Source: Vibrio ichthyoenteri ATCC 700023 (lineage in GTDB: Bacteria; Pseudomonadota; Gammaproteobacteria; Enterobacterales; Vibrionaceae). From it: a stretch of 48,226 bases of DNA. Shown here piece by piece: positions 1-9,949 of the stretch; position 1 is the first letter of the stretch, and each line of letters starts with the position of its first letter. The position numbers and the translations under genes were made by a program. The notes under the pieces were generated by a model. That model did not search any database. It saw nothing but the letters and a program-made list of their open reading frames with translations, and had not been told where the DNA came from. The DNA lies in contig NZ_AFWF01000194.1 of the NCBI RefSeq assembly GCF_000222605.1, positions 1 to 48,226 of the forward strand, in the 5' to 3' direction.

Positions 1-65
1 GATACGGTATCAAGCCGTATACTCCCTTAGCAGGGGAGCGCCTTCAGCCTCTCGGCCACCTCACC
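1..65 (-). tRNA. tRNA-Ser(GCU), 3' part cut off by the window edge
   Basis: Read on the minus strand from position 65, the sequence starts GGTGAGGTGGCCGAGAGG and continues into an anticodon loop CTGCTAA, so the anticodon is GCU. It matches the 5' half of enterobacterial tRNA-Ser(GCU) almost exactly, then enters the long variable arm typical of class II tRNAs. The acceptor 3' strand and CCA lie beyond position 1. A strong promoter sits just upstream, at 81-108. Confidence 0.95.
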
Positions 66-80
66 GTCTTGCGGAGGCAC

Positions 81-108
81 ATATTACGATTTACCGAAAA
101 TATGTCAA
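81..108 (-). promoter_or_regulatory. Promoter of the tRNA-Ser gene
   Basis: On the minus strand there is a perfect -35 box TTGACA (103-108), a 16-base spacer and a -10 box TAATAT (81-86). They lie just upstream of the tRNA start at 65, as expected for a sigma-70 stable-RNA promoter. Confidence 0.75.
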
Positions 109-211
109 ACATTTTCTTGGTAAAAATAGCAAAAAGTCATTCAACCGTTGGCTATTTAATCAAAGCGGTGTTTATTCGAGCTTAAACAAACAAACAACTG
201 CTTTTCTTCAC

Positions 212-240
212 AAAAAAAGCTGACACCGGGCCAGCTTTTT
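212..240 (-). terminator. Rho-independent terminator after csrA
   Basis: On the minus strand AAAAAGCTG and CAGCTTTTTTT pair around a short GC-rich loop, directly downstream of the csrA stop at 249. The stem runs into a T-tract. Confidence 0.8.
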
Positions 241-248
241 CAAAGTAA

Positions 249-446
249 TTAGTAGTTGCCTGAAGTTGGGGCACCATTACCTTTTTCTGCCTGAATACGC
301 ATGTAAATTTCTTCACGGTGTACAGACACTTCTTTCGGAGCATTAACACCGATGCGCACTTGGTTACCTTTAACACCAAGCACTGTTACGGTGACTTCAT
401 CACCAATCATTAGAGTTTCACCAACACGGCGAGTTAAAATTAGCAT
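249..446 (-). CDS. csrA: Carbon storage regulator CsrA
   Basis: This 65-residue protein is a full-length CsrA, the dimeric RNA-binding regulator that recognises GGA motifs in mRNA leaders. It controls glycogen, motility, biofilm and, in vibrios, quorum-sensing output through Csr small RNAs. The N-terminus [10 protein letters not shown] and the RNA-contact arginines R6, R7 and R44 are present. The start is supported by an AGGAG Shine-Dalgarno six bases before the ATG. It lies between lysC and a tRNA-Ser gene on the same strand, an arrangement known from other gammaproteobacteria. The C-terminal tail after about residue 55 is the variable part of the family. Confidence 0.98.
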   Translation of the reverse strand: MLILTRRVGETLMIGDEVTVTVLGVKGNQVRIGVNAPKEVSVHREEIYMRIQAEKGNGAPTSGNY

Positions 447-522
447 TCTGTGCTCCTTGAGTAATCTCTTAAATATCTTGCTACGAAGCTATTATCCAAC
501 AAAAGTTATATTTTCGTAAACT

Positions 523-1713
523 TTATTCGTTTAACGAGGCATGTTTTTGTAGGCAAACGTGTGCTTCATTTGAAGCAATATGGGCATGGTGCAATATGTT
601 AGCTGCTTTGTCGATACTCTCAAGCGATATAGCTAAAGTAATCGACAACCCATCTGATGCTACATGAATCGTTTTGATACTTTGTGCAGCGAGCAATTGA
701 CAAGAATGCTCGGCTGATTGTTCAGCTTGCAATCCAACAACCGTTAACAAACCGATAGCTTCACTATTACTAATTTTTTGCTGGAAGGCTAGCTCAAGCT
801 TAGTGTAATCGTCCTGTTTTATCACAACACCTAACCATTCTGGATGTTCGATCACACTACTAATCATAACCCCTAACAATTGACACTGTTTTTCCACATT
901 TAAAAAGTTACTACTTTCTATGTGAATCAGGCACATATCACGCTGGATTGCCAAGCCAGTGATTGCACTTTGACACGCCTCCCCTTTAACTAACGTGCCG
1001 CTGTTTAGCTCAAAGCTCGACAATACACGCAGGGGCACTTGATGTCGCCAAGCATATTGAACCGAAGGCAGATGAAGTACTTTTGCTCCATGATAGGCCA
1101 TACGCTCCATCGATGGAAAGTCGATCTCGGCCAACCGTTGAGCCGCTGTCACCACTCTAGGATCACAACTATATATGCCATCGACATCGGTAAATATCTG
1201 GCACTCATGAGCATTTAACGCACCCGCTAAAGTGACCGCCGTCGTGTCCGACCCGCCACGGCCTAGCGTGGTGATATCACCCAACTCATTCATTCCCTGA
1301 AAACCGGCCACAATCACAATATTGTCTTGCGCTAACAAGTTAGTGATTAACGTGGTATCGATACGACTTATCGTTGCATCATTGTGACGTGTATCGGTCG
1401 TTATGCCCGCTTGGCTTCCGGTCAAAGAACACGCTGCATAGCCAAGCTTGTTGAGTGTCATCGCTAATAGTGCCATCGACACCTGCTCACCAGCAGAAAG
1501 CAATACATCGAGCTCTCGCGCTGTCGGAATCGCATCCACCTGCTTTGCCAAGTCCATCAAACGATTGGTTTCACCAGACATCGCTGAAACAACCACGACA
1601 AGATGATTGCCTTGTTTCTTCGCATTGATTATATGTTCTGCGACCGCATGAATTCGTTCAATTGAACCGACAGATGTTCCACCAAACTTTTGTACAATCA
1701 GGGGCTTTTTCAC
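523..1713 (-). CDS. lysC: Aspartate kinase (LysC-type, monofunctional)
   Basis: Aspartate kinase phosphorylates L-aspartate to aspartyl-4-phosphate, the first step towards lysine, threonine, methionine and diaminopimelate. The 396-residue protein has the amino-acid kinase fold with the KFGGTSVG nucleotide motif at residues 9-16 and a GRGGSDTTA motif near residue 150. A C-terminal ACT-type region follows from about residue 265 and is the likely site of allosteric feedback. No homoserine dehydrogenase domain is attached. The start codon is GTG at 1713, preceded by a purine-rich AAGG stretch. It lies between alaS and csrA, 76 bases upstream of csrA. I use lysC as a family-level symbol; which amino acid inhibits it cannot be read from sequence. 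Confidence 0.92.
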   Translation of the reverse strand: MKKPLIVQKFGGTSVGSIERIHAVAEHIINAKKQGNHLVVVVSAMSGETNRLMDLAKQVDAIPTARELDVLLSAGEQVSMALLAMTLNKLGYAACSLTGSQAGITTDTRHNDATISRIDTTLITNLLAQDNIVIVAGFQGMNELGDITTLGRGGSDTTAVTLAGALNAHECQIFTDVDGIYSCDPRVVTAAQRLAEIDFPSMERMAYHGAKVLHLPSVQYAWRHQVPLRVLSSFELNSGTLVKGEACQSAITGLAIQRDMCLIHIESSNFLNVEKQCQLLGVMISSVIEHPEWLGVVIKQDDYTKLELAFQQKISNSEAIGLLTVVGLQAEQSAEHSCQLLAAQSIKTIHVASDGLSITLAISLESIDKAANILHHAHIASNEAHVCLQKHASLNE

Positions 1714-1814
1714 CAGCCTTCACCTTCCTAAGAACCAAGTCCACTTTGCCATTCGTCAGAGATTACAAACGGCGATTCAATCAGTGAGTATCCTCTACTC
1801 AAATTTTCCTCTCC

Positions 1815-1850
1815 ACAAAAAAGAACGCCCAACCAAATGGTTGAGCGTTC
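1815..1850 (-). terminator. Rho-independent terminator after alaS
   Basis: On the minus strand GAACGCTCAACC pairs with GGTTGGGCGTTC (one mismatch) around a four-base loop, followed by TTTTTT. It sits 17 bases beyond the alaS stop. Confidence 0.8.
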
Positions 1851-1866
1851 ATTTCTATTTTAAGGT

Positions 1867-4449
1867 TTATAGTCGCTCTGCAATCCAAGCATCGACTGAA
1901 GCCAGAGCGGCAGGAAGAGCTGAAGCATCAGTACCACCGGCTTGCGCCATGTCTGGACGACCGCCGCCTTTACCGCCGACTTGTTGTGCAACCATATTAA
2001 CCAACTCACCCGCTTTTACTTTACCGATTAAGTCTTTGGTTACACCGGCAATCAGACCAACTTTATCGTCAGCAACGTTGCCTAGCATGATGATGCCGCT
2101 ACCCATTTGGTTTTTCAGCTCATCTACCATACCACGTAGTGCTTTGTTGTCTGCGCCATCAAGCTGTGCAATCAACACTTTCACACCCGCGATGTCTTTC
2201 ACTTGGTCCGTTAGGCTTGCGCTTGCTTGAGAAGCCAACTTGTCTTTCAACTGTTGGATTTCTTTCTCTAGCGATTTCGCTTTGTTAGCCGCTTCTGCCA
2301 ATTTCTCTTCGTACTTCGCAGTTTGCGCTTCGATTACGTCAAGTGCCGCTTCACCGGTTACAGCTTCAATACGACGAATGCCCGCAGCAATACCACCTTC
2401 AGAGGTGATCTTAAACAGACCAATATCGCCAGTATTTTCTGCGTGGATACCACCACAAAGCTCGGTTGAGAACTCGCCCATTGATAGCACGCGAACTTCG
2501 TCATCGTACTTCTCACCAAACAATGCCATTGCGCCTTTTTCTTTTGCAGACTCAATATCCATTACATTGGTTTCAATATCGTGGTTACGACGAACTTGTG
2601 CGTTAACAATACGCTCAACTTCTTTTAATTCAGCCGCCGTTACGCCTTCAAGGTGTGAGAAGTCAAAACGTAGATTATCCGCTTTTACTAGTGAACCTTT
2701 TTGCGTTACGTGCTCACCCAGCACTTTACGTAGCGCAGCATGTAATAGGTGCGTTGCCGAGTGGTTTAGCGTAATTGCAGTACGACGAGCTGCATCAACG
2801 ATTGCATGTGCTTTATCGCCCTTAGCAAATACGCCTTCCGCCAATACACCGTGGTGAGCAATGGCATTGCCCAGTTTCTGTGTATCTTCAACGGTAAACA
2901 GACCCGAATCCGTTTTTAGCACACCTGCATCACCCGATTGACCGCCCGACTCAGCGTAGAATGGCGTTGCTTCAAGAACGATGATCGCTTTGTCGCCAGC
3001 AGAAAGTGATTCCACTTCATTGCCTTCAACAAACAATGCTGCGATAACACTTTCGCCTTCAGTGCCGGTATAGCCAGAGAAATCAGTTTCTACGTCAGTC
3101 TTGATCACCGCGTTGTAATCAGTACCAAATTGGCCAGCTTCACGAGCGCGTTGACGCTGCTCTTCCATCGCTTTTTCAAAACCTTCTTCGTCAATCGCAA
3201 ACTCACGCTCACGAGCAACGTCATTAGTTAAGTCAGCTGGGAAGCCGTAAGTATCGTAAAGTTTAAATACGGTTTCACCGTCTAATACTTTACCGTCAAG
3301 GTTATCTAACGCTTCGTTTAGAATTGTCATGCCACGTTCAAGCGTACGTCCGAAGTTCTCTTCTTCGATTCGCAGTACTTTCTCTACCAACGCTTGTTGA
3401 CGTTTTAGCTCTTCGCCAGCGGTACCCATGATACCCGCTAGTACACCAACCAATTTGTGGAAGAATACGCCTTGTGCACCAATCTTGTTACCATGACGAA
3501 CTGCACGACGAATAATACGACGTAGTACATAGCCACGACCTTCGTTTGAAGGCATTACGCCATCAACGATCAAGAATGAACATGAACGGATATGGTCAGC
3601 AATAACGCGTAGCGACTGATTCGATAGGTCTTCACAACCAATCAGTTCAGCTGTTGCTTTAATCAGCGCTTGGAACACATCGATTTCGTAGTTTGAGTGA
3701 ACGCCCTGCATGATTGCAGAAATACGCTCAATACCCATACCCGTATCTACCGATGGTTTTGGTAGCGGTTCCATCGTGCCGTCAGCTTGACGATTGAACT
3801 GCATAAATACGTTGTTCCAGATCTCGATAAAACGGTCACCATCTTCTTCAGGAGTACCTGGACGGCCACCCCAGATGTGATCACCGTGATCGTAGAAGAT
3901 TTCAGTACATGGACCACAAGGACCGGTATCACCCATTTGCCAGAAGTTATCTGACTCAAATGGTTTACCACCTTTCTTATCGCCGATACGAATGATGCGA
4001 TCTGCTGGAATGCCCACTTTCTGGTTCCAAATATCAAACGCTTCATCATCGGTTTCGTAGATAGTAACCAGCAGACGGTCTTTTGGTAGCTGTAGTGTTT
4101 CCGTTAAGAATTCCCAAGCAAACGCAATCGCGTCTTCTTTGAAGTAGTCACCGAAGCTGAAGTTACCTAGCATTTCAAAGAAAGTGTGGTGGCGAGCAGT
4201 AAAGCCAACGTTTTCTAAGTCGTTGTGTTTACCACCAGCACGTACACAGCGTTGAGCCGTAGTCGCTCGAGTGTAGGCGCGTTTTTCTAAACCTAAGAAA
4301 CAATCTTTAAATTGGTTCATACCTGCGTTAGTGAAAAGCAGGGTTGGGTCGTTATGCGGTACTAACGATGAACTTTCTACGATTTGGTGTCCTTTGGTTT
4401 CAAAGAACTTAAGGAACGCGTTACGAACCTCATCTGTGCTCATGTACAT
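1867..4449 (-). CDS. alaS: Alanyl-tRNA synthetase
   Basis: AlaS charges tRNA-Ala and hydrolyses mischarged Ser- and Gly-tRNA. The 860-residue product has the class II catalytic core ([11 protein letters not shown] near the N-terminus), the tRNA-recognition domain, the editing domain with [12 protein letters not shown], the zinc-site segment [13 protein letters not shown], and the C-terminal DHHA1 domain with [16 protein letters not shown]. The start is taken at 4449 (MYMSTDEV) because a GGAAGAG Shine-Dalgarno lies at proper distance. The frame is open upstream to 4506, but that extension has no family match. The editing motif reads CGGIH where Escherichia coli has CGGTH. From memory Vibrio orthologs share the isoleucine, so I do not treat it as a defect. 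Confidence 0.98.
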   Translation of the reverse strand: MYMSTDEVRNAFLKFFETKGHQIVESSSLVPHNDPTLLFTNAGMNQFKDCFLGLEKRAYTRATTAQRCVRAGGKHNDLENVGFTARHHTFFEMLGNFSFGDYFKEDAIAFAWEFLTETLQLPKDRLLVTIYETDDEAFDIWNQKVGIPADRIIRIGDKKGGKPFESDNFWQMGDTGPCGPCTEIFYDHGDHIWGGRPGTPEEDGDRFIEIWNNVFMQFNRQADGTMEPLPKPSVDTGMGIERISAIMQGVHSNYEIDVFQALIKATAELIGCEDLSNQSLRVIADHIRSCSFLIVDGVMPSNEGRGYVLRRIIRRAVRHGNKIGAQGVFFHKLVGVLAGIMGTAGEELKRQQALVEKVLRIEEENFGRTLERGMTILNEALDNLDGKVLDGETVFKLYDTYGFPADLTNDVAREREFAIDEEGFEKAMEEQRQRAREAGQFGTDYNAVIKTDVETDFSGYTGTEGESVIAALFVEGNEVESLSAGDKAIIVLEATPFYAESGGQSGDAGVLKTDSGLFTVEDTQKLGNAIAHHGVLAEGVFAKGDKAHAIVDAARRTAITLNHSATHLLHAALRKVLGEHVTQKGSLVKADNLRFDFSHLEGVTAAELKEVERIVNAQVRRNHDIETNVMDIESAKEKGAMALFGEKYDDEVRVLSMGEFSTELCGGIHAENTGDIGLFKITSEGGIAAGIRRIEAVTGEAALDVIEAQTAKYEEKLAEAANKAKSLEKEIQQLKDKLASQASASLTDQVKDIAGVKVLIAQLDGADNKALRGMVDELKNQMGSGIIMLGNVADDKVGLIAGVTKDLIGKVKAGELVNMVAQQVGGKGGGRPDMAQAGGTDASALPAALASVDAWIAERL

Positions 4450-4854
4450 GCAGCTCTTCCTGAAAATAGTCGAGATAGAATTTTGCTGTATTGTACACAT
4501 AAGCAAGCACTAGATGCTAGTTTCGCCATTGCTCTATTTGTGGGGTTTTTGTGGTGTTTTTCTGACCTGATGGGGAAATACGTGCCAATTGCTACTAAAA
4601 CAATCTATTAGCTTCGATGCTTACCATCGCTCTTCTCTCGCAGATTTTACTCGCCATCTATTCGTTCGAGGCACGCACCGATTTTGCGTCTGATTACCGT
4701 TGACTCACCGCAGATGAAATCAATCAATCGATAGCGCGTTATCGCCTCCGCAATATGGGCAATTTTAAACTTAGTCGCGAGAAAAGTTTGGTAACAGGAT
4801 CGTTAGATAAAATAAAGCCCTGCAAGATAGCAGGGCTTCGATGACTCTAAAGGA
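4450..4854. other. 405-bp intergenic region between alaS and recA, without recX
   Basis: This space holds the alaS upstream region (a TACAAT-like -10 on the minus strand at 4490-4495) and the recA terminator. RecX, the RecA modulator usually encoded directly downstream of recA in this group, is about 150 residues and would nearly fill the gap, but no frame gives a RecX-like protein. The longest minus-strand open stretch (about 4647-4803, some 50 codons) has no ATG and resembles nothing I know. Confidence 0.6.
4812..4838 (-). terminator. Rho-independent terminator after recA
   Basis: On the minus strand AGCCCTG pairs with CAGGGCT around an eight-base loop, followed by TTATTTTAT. It starts 17 bases after the recA stop, so recA is transcribed alone. 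Confidence 0.85.
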
Positions 4855-5895
4855 TTAGAACTCTTCTTCTTGAGGCATTTCGCCTACTTCTGGCTCTTCT
4901 GGTTGAGCCGGAGTTAGTAGCATTTCACGCAGTTTGCTATCAATTGTCTTGGCTGCTTCGGTGTTTTCTTTCAGGTATTTACACGCGTTCGCTTTACCTT
5001 GACCGATCTTGTCACCATTGTAGCTGTACCATGCACCCGCTTTTTCAATCAGCTTGTGTTTTACGCCTAGGTCAACCAGTTCACCTTCACGGTTAAAACC
5101 TTGGCCGTAAAGAATTTGAGTTTCAGCTTGCTTAAATGGCGCAGCAATTTTGTTCTTAACCACTTTGATACGAGTTTCGTTACCCACCACTTCATCGCCT
5201 TCTTTGATAGAGCCAGTACGGCGAATATCAAGACGAACTGATGCGTAGAATTTTAGTGCGTTACCACCAGTAGTGGTTTCAGGGTTACCAAACATCACAC
5301 CAATTTTCATACGAATTTGGTTGATGAAGATACACATACAGTTTGACTGTTTTAGATTACCCGTCAGCTTACGCATTGCTTGGGAAAGCATACGAGCTTG
5401 AAGACCCATGTGGCTATCGCCCATCTCACCTTCAATTTCTGCTTTTGGCGTTAGAGCCGCAACAGAATCGACAACCAACACGTCAATCGCACCTGAACGA
5501 GCCAATGCATCACAAATTTCAAGAGCTTGCTCACCAGTATCAGGCTGAGAAACTAACAAAGCATCGATATCAACGCCTAGCTTCTTAGCATAGATAGGAT
5601 CAAGCGCGTGCTCAGCATCGATAAACGCACACGTTTTACCAACACGTTGCGCAGCGGCAATCAGTTCAAGAGTTAATGTCGTTTTACCTGATGATTCTGG
5701 ACCGTAAACTTCTACGATACGACCCATTGGTAGGCCACCAGCACCCAATGCGATATCTAGAGAAAGTGAACCGGTAGAAATGGTTTCAACATCCATTGTA
5801 CGGTTGTCACCAAGGCGCATGATTGAGCCTTTACCAAATTGCTTTTCAATCTGACCTAGCGCAGCGGCGAGCGCTTTCTGTTTGTTCTCGTCCAT
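4855..5895 (-). CDS. recA: Recombinase RecA
   Basis: RecA forms filaments on single-stranded DNA, drives strand exchange in recombinational repair and natural transformation, and triggers LexA self-cleavage in the SOS response. The 346-residue protein has the Walker A motif GPESSGKT at 65-72, the LVVDSVAAL Walker B segment, the loop-2 region [14 protein letters not shown], and the acidic C-terminal tail. The start at 5895 (MDENKQKAL) is chosen because a GGAG Shine-Dalgarno lies seven bases upstream; the open frame extends to 5982 but runs into the promoter. Regulation is visible: an exact LexA box overlaps the promoter. recX is absent downstream. Confidence 0.99.
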   Translation of the reverse strand: MDENKQKALAAALGQIEKQFGKGSIMRLGDNRTMDVETISTGSLSLDIALGAGGLPMGRIVEVYGPESSGKTTLTLELIAAAQRVGKTCAFIDAEHALDPIYAKKLGVDIDALLVSQPDTGEQALEICDALARSGAIDVLVVDSVAALTPKAEIEGEMGDSHMGLQARMLSQAMRKLTGNLKQSNCMCIFINQIRMKIGVMFGNPETTTGGNALKFYASVRLDIRRTGSIKEGDEVVGNETRIKVVKNKIAAPFKQAETQILYGQGFNREGELVDLGVKHKLIEKAGAWYSYNGDKIGQGKANACKYLKENTEAAKTIDSKLREMLLTPAQPEEPEVGEMPQEEEF

Positions 5896-5980
5896 CACTT
5901 TCTCCAAACTATCCATCAGGCTTGATGAATAAAAATTTTGTTGAGTCCTGTCCAGTCGCACTGAACAATCAATGAGTGTC

Positions 5981-6008
5981 ATTATACTGTTGATTCATAC
6001 AGTGTCTA
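5981..6008 (-). promoter_or_regulatory. recA promoter with embedded LexA (SOS) box
   Basis: On the minus strand a -35 box TAGACA (6003-6008) and a -10 box TATAAT (5981-5986) are 16 bases apart. Between them, at 5987-6002, lies CTGT-N8-ACAG, the exact gammaproteobacterial LexA consensus. LexA bound there would block RNA polymerase directly. Confidence 0.9.
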
Positions 6009-6109
6009 TAGCTGTATGAATTTTTTTTGATTTCGCTCGATAGACTACTGATCTAGCGACAATTTTAAACTTAAAAACACGAAACCATGATCGTTCACTC
6101 AACTTTCGT

Positions 6110-6598
6110 TTAATGAGCTTTTAAATAGTCACAAACTGTTTTTAGCGCATATTCAATTGCTTGGAATCGAACTGAGTCTCGATCACCAGAGAAATGGACT
6201 GTTTTGACCAGCAGCCAACCGTTTACATCCGCCCAAGCAAAACAGACGGTACCAACCGGCTTATTTTCACTGCCACCACCTGGGCCGGCAATGCCACTCA
6301 CCGAAATCGCGATAGACGCATTTGATTGCTCAAGCGCGCCAGCAACCATCTCTTGAACCACCGTTTCGCTTACCGCACCATGACGTTGTAATGACTCCGC
6401 ACGTACTGCCAGCATCTCCATCTTCGCTTCGTTACTGTAAGTAACGAAAGCGCGATCAAACCACGCAGAGCTTCCTGCTATATCGGTCACCGCTGTCGCA
6501 ATACCGCCACCAGTGCAAGATTCTGCAGTTGCCAGTATTTGCTGATGCTCTGCCAGCAACCTACCCAGCTCCAAACTCAATATTTGATGTGATTCCAT
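6110..6598 (-). CDS. pncC: Nicotinamide-nucleotide amidase PncC (CinA C-terminal domain family)
   Basis: PncC deamidates nicotinamide mononucleotide to nicotinate mononucleotide, recycling NMN made mainly by NAD-dependent DNA ligase. The 162-residue protein is a stand-alone CinA C-terminal domain with the family motifs TAESCTGGGIAT near residue 27 and SVSGIAGPGGGSENKPVGTV in the second half. The start at 6598 is an ATG with AGGA eight bases upstream; a TTG two codons earlier is less likely. It lies between recA and mutS, pointing away from mutS. Pairing with recA is common in bacteria, where the longer CinA form was once thought competence-linked. Confidence 0.93.
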   Translation of the reverse strand: MESHQILSLELGRLLAEHQQILATAESCTGGGIATAVTDIAGSSAWFDRAFVTYSNEAKMEMLAVRAESLQRHGAVSETVVQEMVAGALEQSNASIAISVSGIAGPGGGSENKPVGTVCFAWADVNGWLLVKTVHFSGDRDSVRFQAIEYALKTVCDYLKAH

Positions 6599-6682
6599 AT
6601 TCAAAATCCTGATTGTGACTTTTCGCCTGAGATCGATTGACGTATCCTAAGCCGCAATTGTCATAAACGAAAGAAGTTAGCC

Positions 6683-9250
6683 GTGAAAGCCGAACAAAAA
6701 CACACCCCGATGATGCAACAATATCTTAAGTTGAAAGCCGAAAACCCTGAGATCATGTTGTTCTATCGCATGGGTGACTTCTACGAGCTTTTTTATGATG
6801 ACGCCAAGCGTGCTTCGCAATTACTGGATATTTCACTAACAAAGCGCGGGGCTTCTGCTGGTGAACCCATTCCTATGGCTGGCGTTCCTTATCATGCGGT
6901 AGAAGGTTACCTTGCGAAATTGGTGCAACTGGGTGAATCCGTCGCTATTTGCGAGCAAATTGGTGATCCCGCAACGAGCAAAGGCCCAGTAGAGCGTAAA
7001 GTGGTTCGAATCGTCACCCCAGGCACCGTCACCGACGAGGCTCTACTGTCTGAACGTGTTGACAACTTGATTGCGGCGATTTATCAACATAACGGTAAAT
7101 TTGGCTACGCGACACTCGATATCACCTCAGGCCGCTTCCAATTAACGGAGCCTCAAACTGAAGAAGCGATGGCAGCTGAACTGCAGCGTACTTCACCTCG
7201 TGAGCTGCTTTTCCCAGAAGATTTTGATGCGGTGCATTTGATGGCTTCACGCACCGGCAATCGACGTCGCCCGGTATGGGAATTTGAATTAGAGACGGCA
7301 AAACAACAATTGAATCAGCAATTCGGTACGCGCGATTTGGTCGGTTTTGGCGTCGAGAATGCCACACTTGGTCTGTTCGCCGCTGGCTGTTTGATCCAGT
7401 ATGTAAAAGATACCCAGCGCACAGCTTTACCCCACATTCGCTCGCTGACTTTTGATCGACAAGATCATTCGGTAATTTTAGATGCCGCGACACGCCGCAA
7501 TCTAGAAATCACCCATAACCTCTCAGGTGGCCTTACCAATACATTAGCGGAAGTATTGGATAAAACGGCAACGCCTATGGGGAGTCGAATGCTCAAACGC
7601 TGGTTGCACCAACCGATGCGCTGTGCTGATACTTTGAACCAACGCCTTGATGCAATCAGCGAAATCAAAGATCTGACACTATTTGGTGATCTATTACCTG
7701 TGCTTAAGCAAATTGGCGATATTGAACGTATTCTCGCTCGACTTGCGTTGCGTTCGGCTCGACCACGCGACCTGGCTCGCCTACGCCACGCAATGCAACA
7801 ACTTCCTGAGTTAGCGTCCGTAGTCAGCGAACTCAACCAACCGTACCTTGCCAAGCTCGCACAATATGCCGCGCCAATTGATGACGTTTGTGACTTGCTT
7901 GAACGCGCGGTAAAAGAGAACCCACCAGTGGTGATCCGCGAAGGTGGTGTGATCGCTTCCGGCTATAGCGCGGAGCTCGATGAATGGCGTGATTTAGCTG
8001 ATGGTGCAACAGAGTATCTCGACAAACTGGAGCGTGAAGAGCGCGAGCAGCATGGCATTGAAACCCTAAAAGTGGGTTATAACGCCGTGCATGGCTTTTT
8101 CATTCAGGTGAGTCGTGGCCAGAGCCATCTAGTGCCAGCACACTACGTGCGTCGCCAAACACTGAAAAATGCTGAGCGTTACATTATTCCTGAACTCAAA
8201 GAACATGAAGACAAAGTCTTGAGTTCAAAATCAAAAGCACTGTCGATTGAGAAAAAGCTGTGGGAAGAGTTATTCGATCTACTCATGCCGCATTTAGAGC
8301 AGCTACAAAATTTGGCATCGGCAGTATCGCAATTAGATGTGCTGCAAAACTTAGCCGAGCGTGCTGATAGCCTCGATTATTGTCGACCAACACTGACGAA
8401 AGAACCGGGAATTAATATCCTTGCCGGTCGACACCCTGTGGTTGAGCAAGTAATGGATGAGCCATTTATCGCTAACCCTGTCGCACTCAACCCATCGCGT
8501 AAAATGCTGATCGTTACTGGTCCGAATATGGGTGGTAAGTCGACCTATATGCGTCAAACTGCGTTAATCGCTCTAATGGCACATATCGGTTCGTATGTAC
8601 CAGCAGAAAGCGCTCAAATTGGTTTGATAGATCGCATCTTTACTCGTATTGGCGCTTCTGACGATCTCGCCTCAGGTCGCTCAACCTTCATGGTAGAAAT
8701 GACAGAGACAGCCAATATTCTGCACAATGCCACTGAACGTAGTTTAGTTCTGATGGATGAGATTGGCCGTGGTACCAGTACTTATGATGGACTATCGCTA
8801 GCTTGGGCCAGTGCTGAATGGCTAGCAAAACAAATTGGTGCACTCACTCTGTTTGCAACTCACTATTTTGAGTTAACTGAGCTACCAAATCAGATGCCAC
8901 ATTTAGCCAACGTCCACTTAGATGCGGTTGAGCATGGTGACAGCATTGCCTTCATGCATGCTGTACAAGAAGGAGCGGCAAGTAAATCTTATGGCTTAGC
9001 GGTGGCTGGGTTGGCAGGGGTCCCTAAAGCAGTGATCAAGCAAGCGCGAGCGAAACTCACACAGTTGGAGCAACTCAGTCTTGCGAGCAATAGTTCAATG
9101 CCAATCAGTAGCGCGGTTGATATTGCTAACCAGCTCAGCTTAATCCCAGAGCCTAGTGAAGTAGAAGAAGCGCTCGCCAGTATTGATCCTGACGACCTAA
9201 CTCCTCGTCAGGCATTAGAGGCACTGTATCGATTGAAAAAGCTACTTTAA
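6683..9250 (+). CDS. mutS: DNA mismatch repair ATPase MutS
   Basis: MutS finds mismatches and small loops and recruits MutL. The 855-residue protein has the mismatch-wedge motif with F33 and E35, connector and lever domains, the Walker A motif GPNMGGKST at about 613-621, the [12 protein letters not shown] signature near 692, and a C-terminal tetramerisation tail ending near [19 protein letters not shown]. The start codon is GTG at 6683, behind a GAAAGAAG ribosome-binding stretch. A strong terminator follows. In many related genomes rpoS is its neighbour; here pilA follows instead and rpoS is about 12 kb away. Confidence 0.99.
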   Translation: MKAEQKHTPMMQQYLKLKAENPEIMLFYRMGDFYELFYDDAKRASQLLDISLTKRGASAGEPIPMAGVPYHAVEGYLAKLVQLGESVAICEQIGDPATSKGPVERKVVRIVTPGTVTDEALLSERVDNLIAAIYQHNGKFGYATLDITSGRFQLTEPQTEEAMAAELQRTSPRELLFPEDFDAVHLMASRTGNRRRPVWEFELETAKQQLNQQFGTRDLVGFGVENATLGLFAAGCLIQYVKDTQRTALPHIRSLTFDRQDHSVILDAATRRNLEITHNLSGGLTNTLAEVLDKTATPMGSRMLKRWLHQPMRCADTLNQRLDAISEIKDLTLFGDLLPVLKQIGDIERILARLALRSARPRDLARLRHAMQQLPELASVVSELNQPYLAKLAQYAAPIDDVCDLLERAVKENPPVVIREGGVIASGYSAELDEWRDLADGATEYLDKLEREEREQHGIETLKVGYNAVHGFFIQVSRGQSHLVPAHYVRRQTLKNAERYIIPELKEHEDKVLSSKSKALSIEKKLWEELFDLLMPHLEQLQNLASAVSQLDVLQNLAERADSLDYCRPTLTKEPGINILAGRHPVVEQVMDEPFIANPVALNPSRKMLIVTGPNMGGKSTYMRQTALIALMAHIGSYVPAESAQIGLIDRIFTRIGASDDLASGRSTFMVEMTETANILHNATERSLVLMDEIGRGTSTYDGLSLAWASAEWLAKQIGALTLFATHYFELTELPNQMPHLANVHLDAVEHGDSIAFMHAVQEGAASKSYGLAVAGLAGVPKAVIKQARAKLTQLEQLSLASNSSMPISSAVDIANQLSLIPEPSEVEEALASIDPDDLTPRQALEALYRLKKLL

Positions 9251-9280
9251 ATCGCCGCTTAGCATTCTCTGCTCAGACAT

Positions 9281-9308
9281 ACCGCGCCTCTAAGCGCGGT
9301 ATTTTTTT
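9281..9308 (+). terminator. Rho-independent terminator after mutS
   Basis: ACCGCGC and GCGCGGT pair around TCTAA-like loop bases and run into a T7 tract, 30 bases after the mutS stop. It isolates mutS from the pil genes. Confidence 0.9.
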
Positions 9309-9490
9309 ACGCAATGTTTCACGGTAATAAAGTCATTAGCGATGGCGAGCTGTTTCAAAGCGAAACGAAAATGTTGTGTAACCCGTAGCCTAAACTCTCC
9401 TGTGCGTCTCGGAATAAACCGCGACCAATTTTTCTTTTTTAGCCCCTTGTTCCACTCTAGCTCACACATCAATCCACCAGTGGAGCTTAC

Positions 9491-9949
9491 ATGAATAAAC
9501 CTACCCCTCATTCTCAACACGGTTTTACTCTTATTGAACTGATGGTCGTCATGGCTATTGTGGCCATATTAGCGGTGTTTGCTGTCCCGGCTTATCAAGA
9601 TTACACCAAGCGAGCAACCATGGCAGAGTTCCCCACGATCGCCGCCCCGGTAAAGTTGGCGGTGGAAATTTGCGCTTTAGAAAAGGCGTCTGATAGCAGT
9701 TCCTTTGCAACCAACTGCAATACCAATGCCGGTCACGTTGCGAGCGCCGCCATCAACAGCATCAGTGTCACAGCAAACAATGTTTCTGGTGCAATCCAAG
9801 TTATTGCTCAAGCCTCCGCAAATAAAGGACCAATAAAATCTGGCGAAGAATTTATTCTCAGCGCCAGCTATAGCAACAATGGCATTACCTGGAGTGCCAG
9901 TTGTAAAGATGCTGGAGGTAACTCACAGACAACGTACTGCCCAGATTAA
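9491..9949 (+). CDS. pilA: Type IV major pilin PilA
   Basis: This is the structural subunit of a class IVa pilus of the kind used by vibrios for DNA uptake, aggregation and attachment. The 152-residue prepilin has a short basic leader ending HSQHG, cleaved before F12, followed by the invariant FTLIELM segment with Glu at mature position 5 and a long hydrophobic N-terminal helix. Cysteines close to the C-terminus ([13 protein letters not shown]) form the usual D-loop disulfide. A GTGGAG ribosome-binding site precedes the ATG. The stop overlaps the pilB start by one base. Pilin heads are variable between strains, so the C-terminal half should not be expected to match relatives closely. Confidence 0.95.
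   Translation: MNKPTPHSQHGFTLIELMVVMAIVAILAVFAVPAYQDYTKRATMAEFPTIAAPVKLAVEICALEKASDSSSFATNCNTNAGHVASAAINSISVTANNVSGAIQVIAQASANKGPIKSGEEFILSASYSNNGITWSASCKDAGGNSQTTYCPD

Noticed and set aside
2440-2475. AlaS editing/zinc motif reads CGGIH instead of CGGTH
   Set aside because: The Cys and His ligands are intact, and I recall the Ile form in other vibrios, so it is probably a lineage feature.
2240-2857. 205-codon plus-strand open frame opposite alaS
   Set aside because: Antisense shadow of a conserved synthetase gene; Ser-rich low-complexity translation and no ribosome-binding site.
4647-4803. Minus-strand open stretch of about 50 codons in the recA-alaS gap, considered as a recX remnant
   Set aside because: It has no start codon and I could not align it to RecX motifs, so I record the gap as unexplained.
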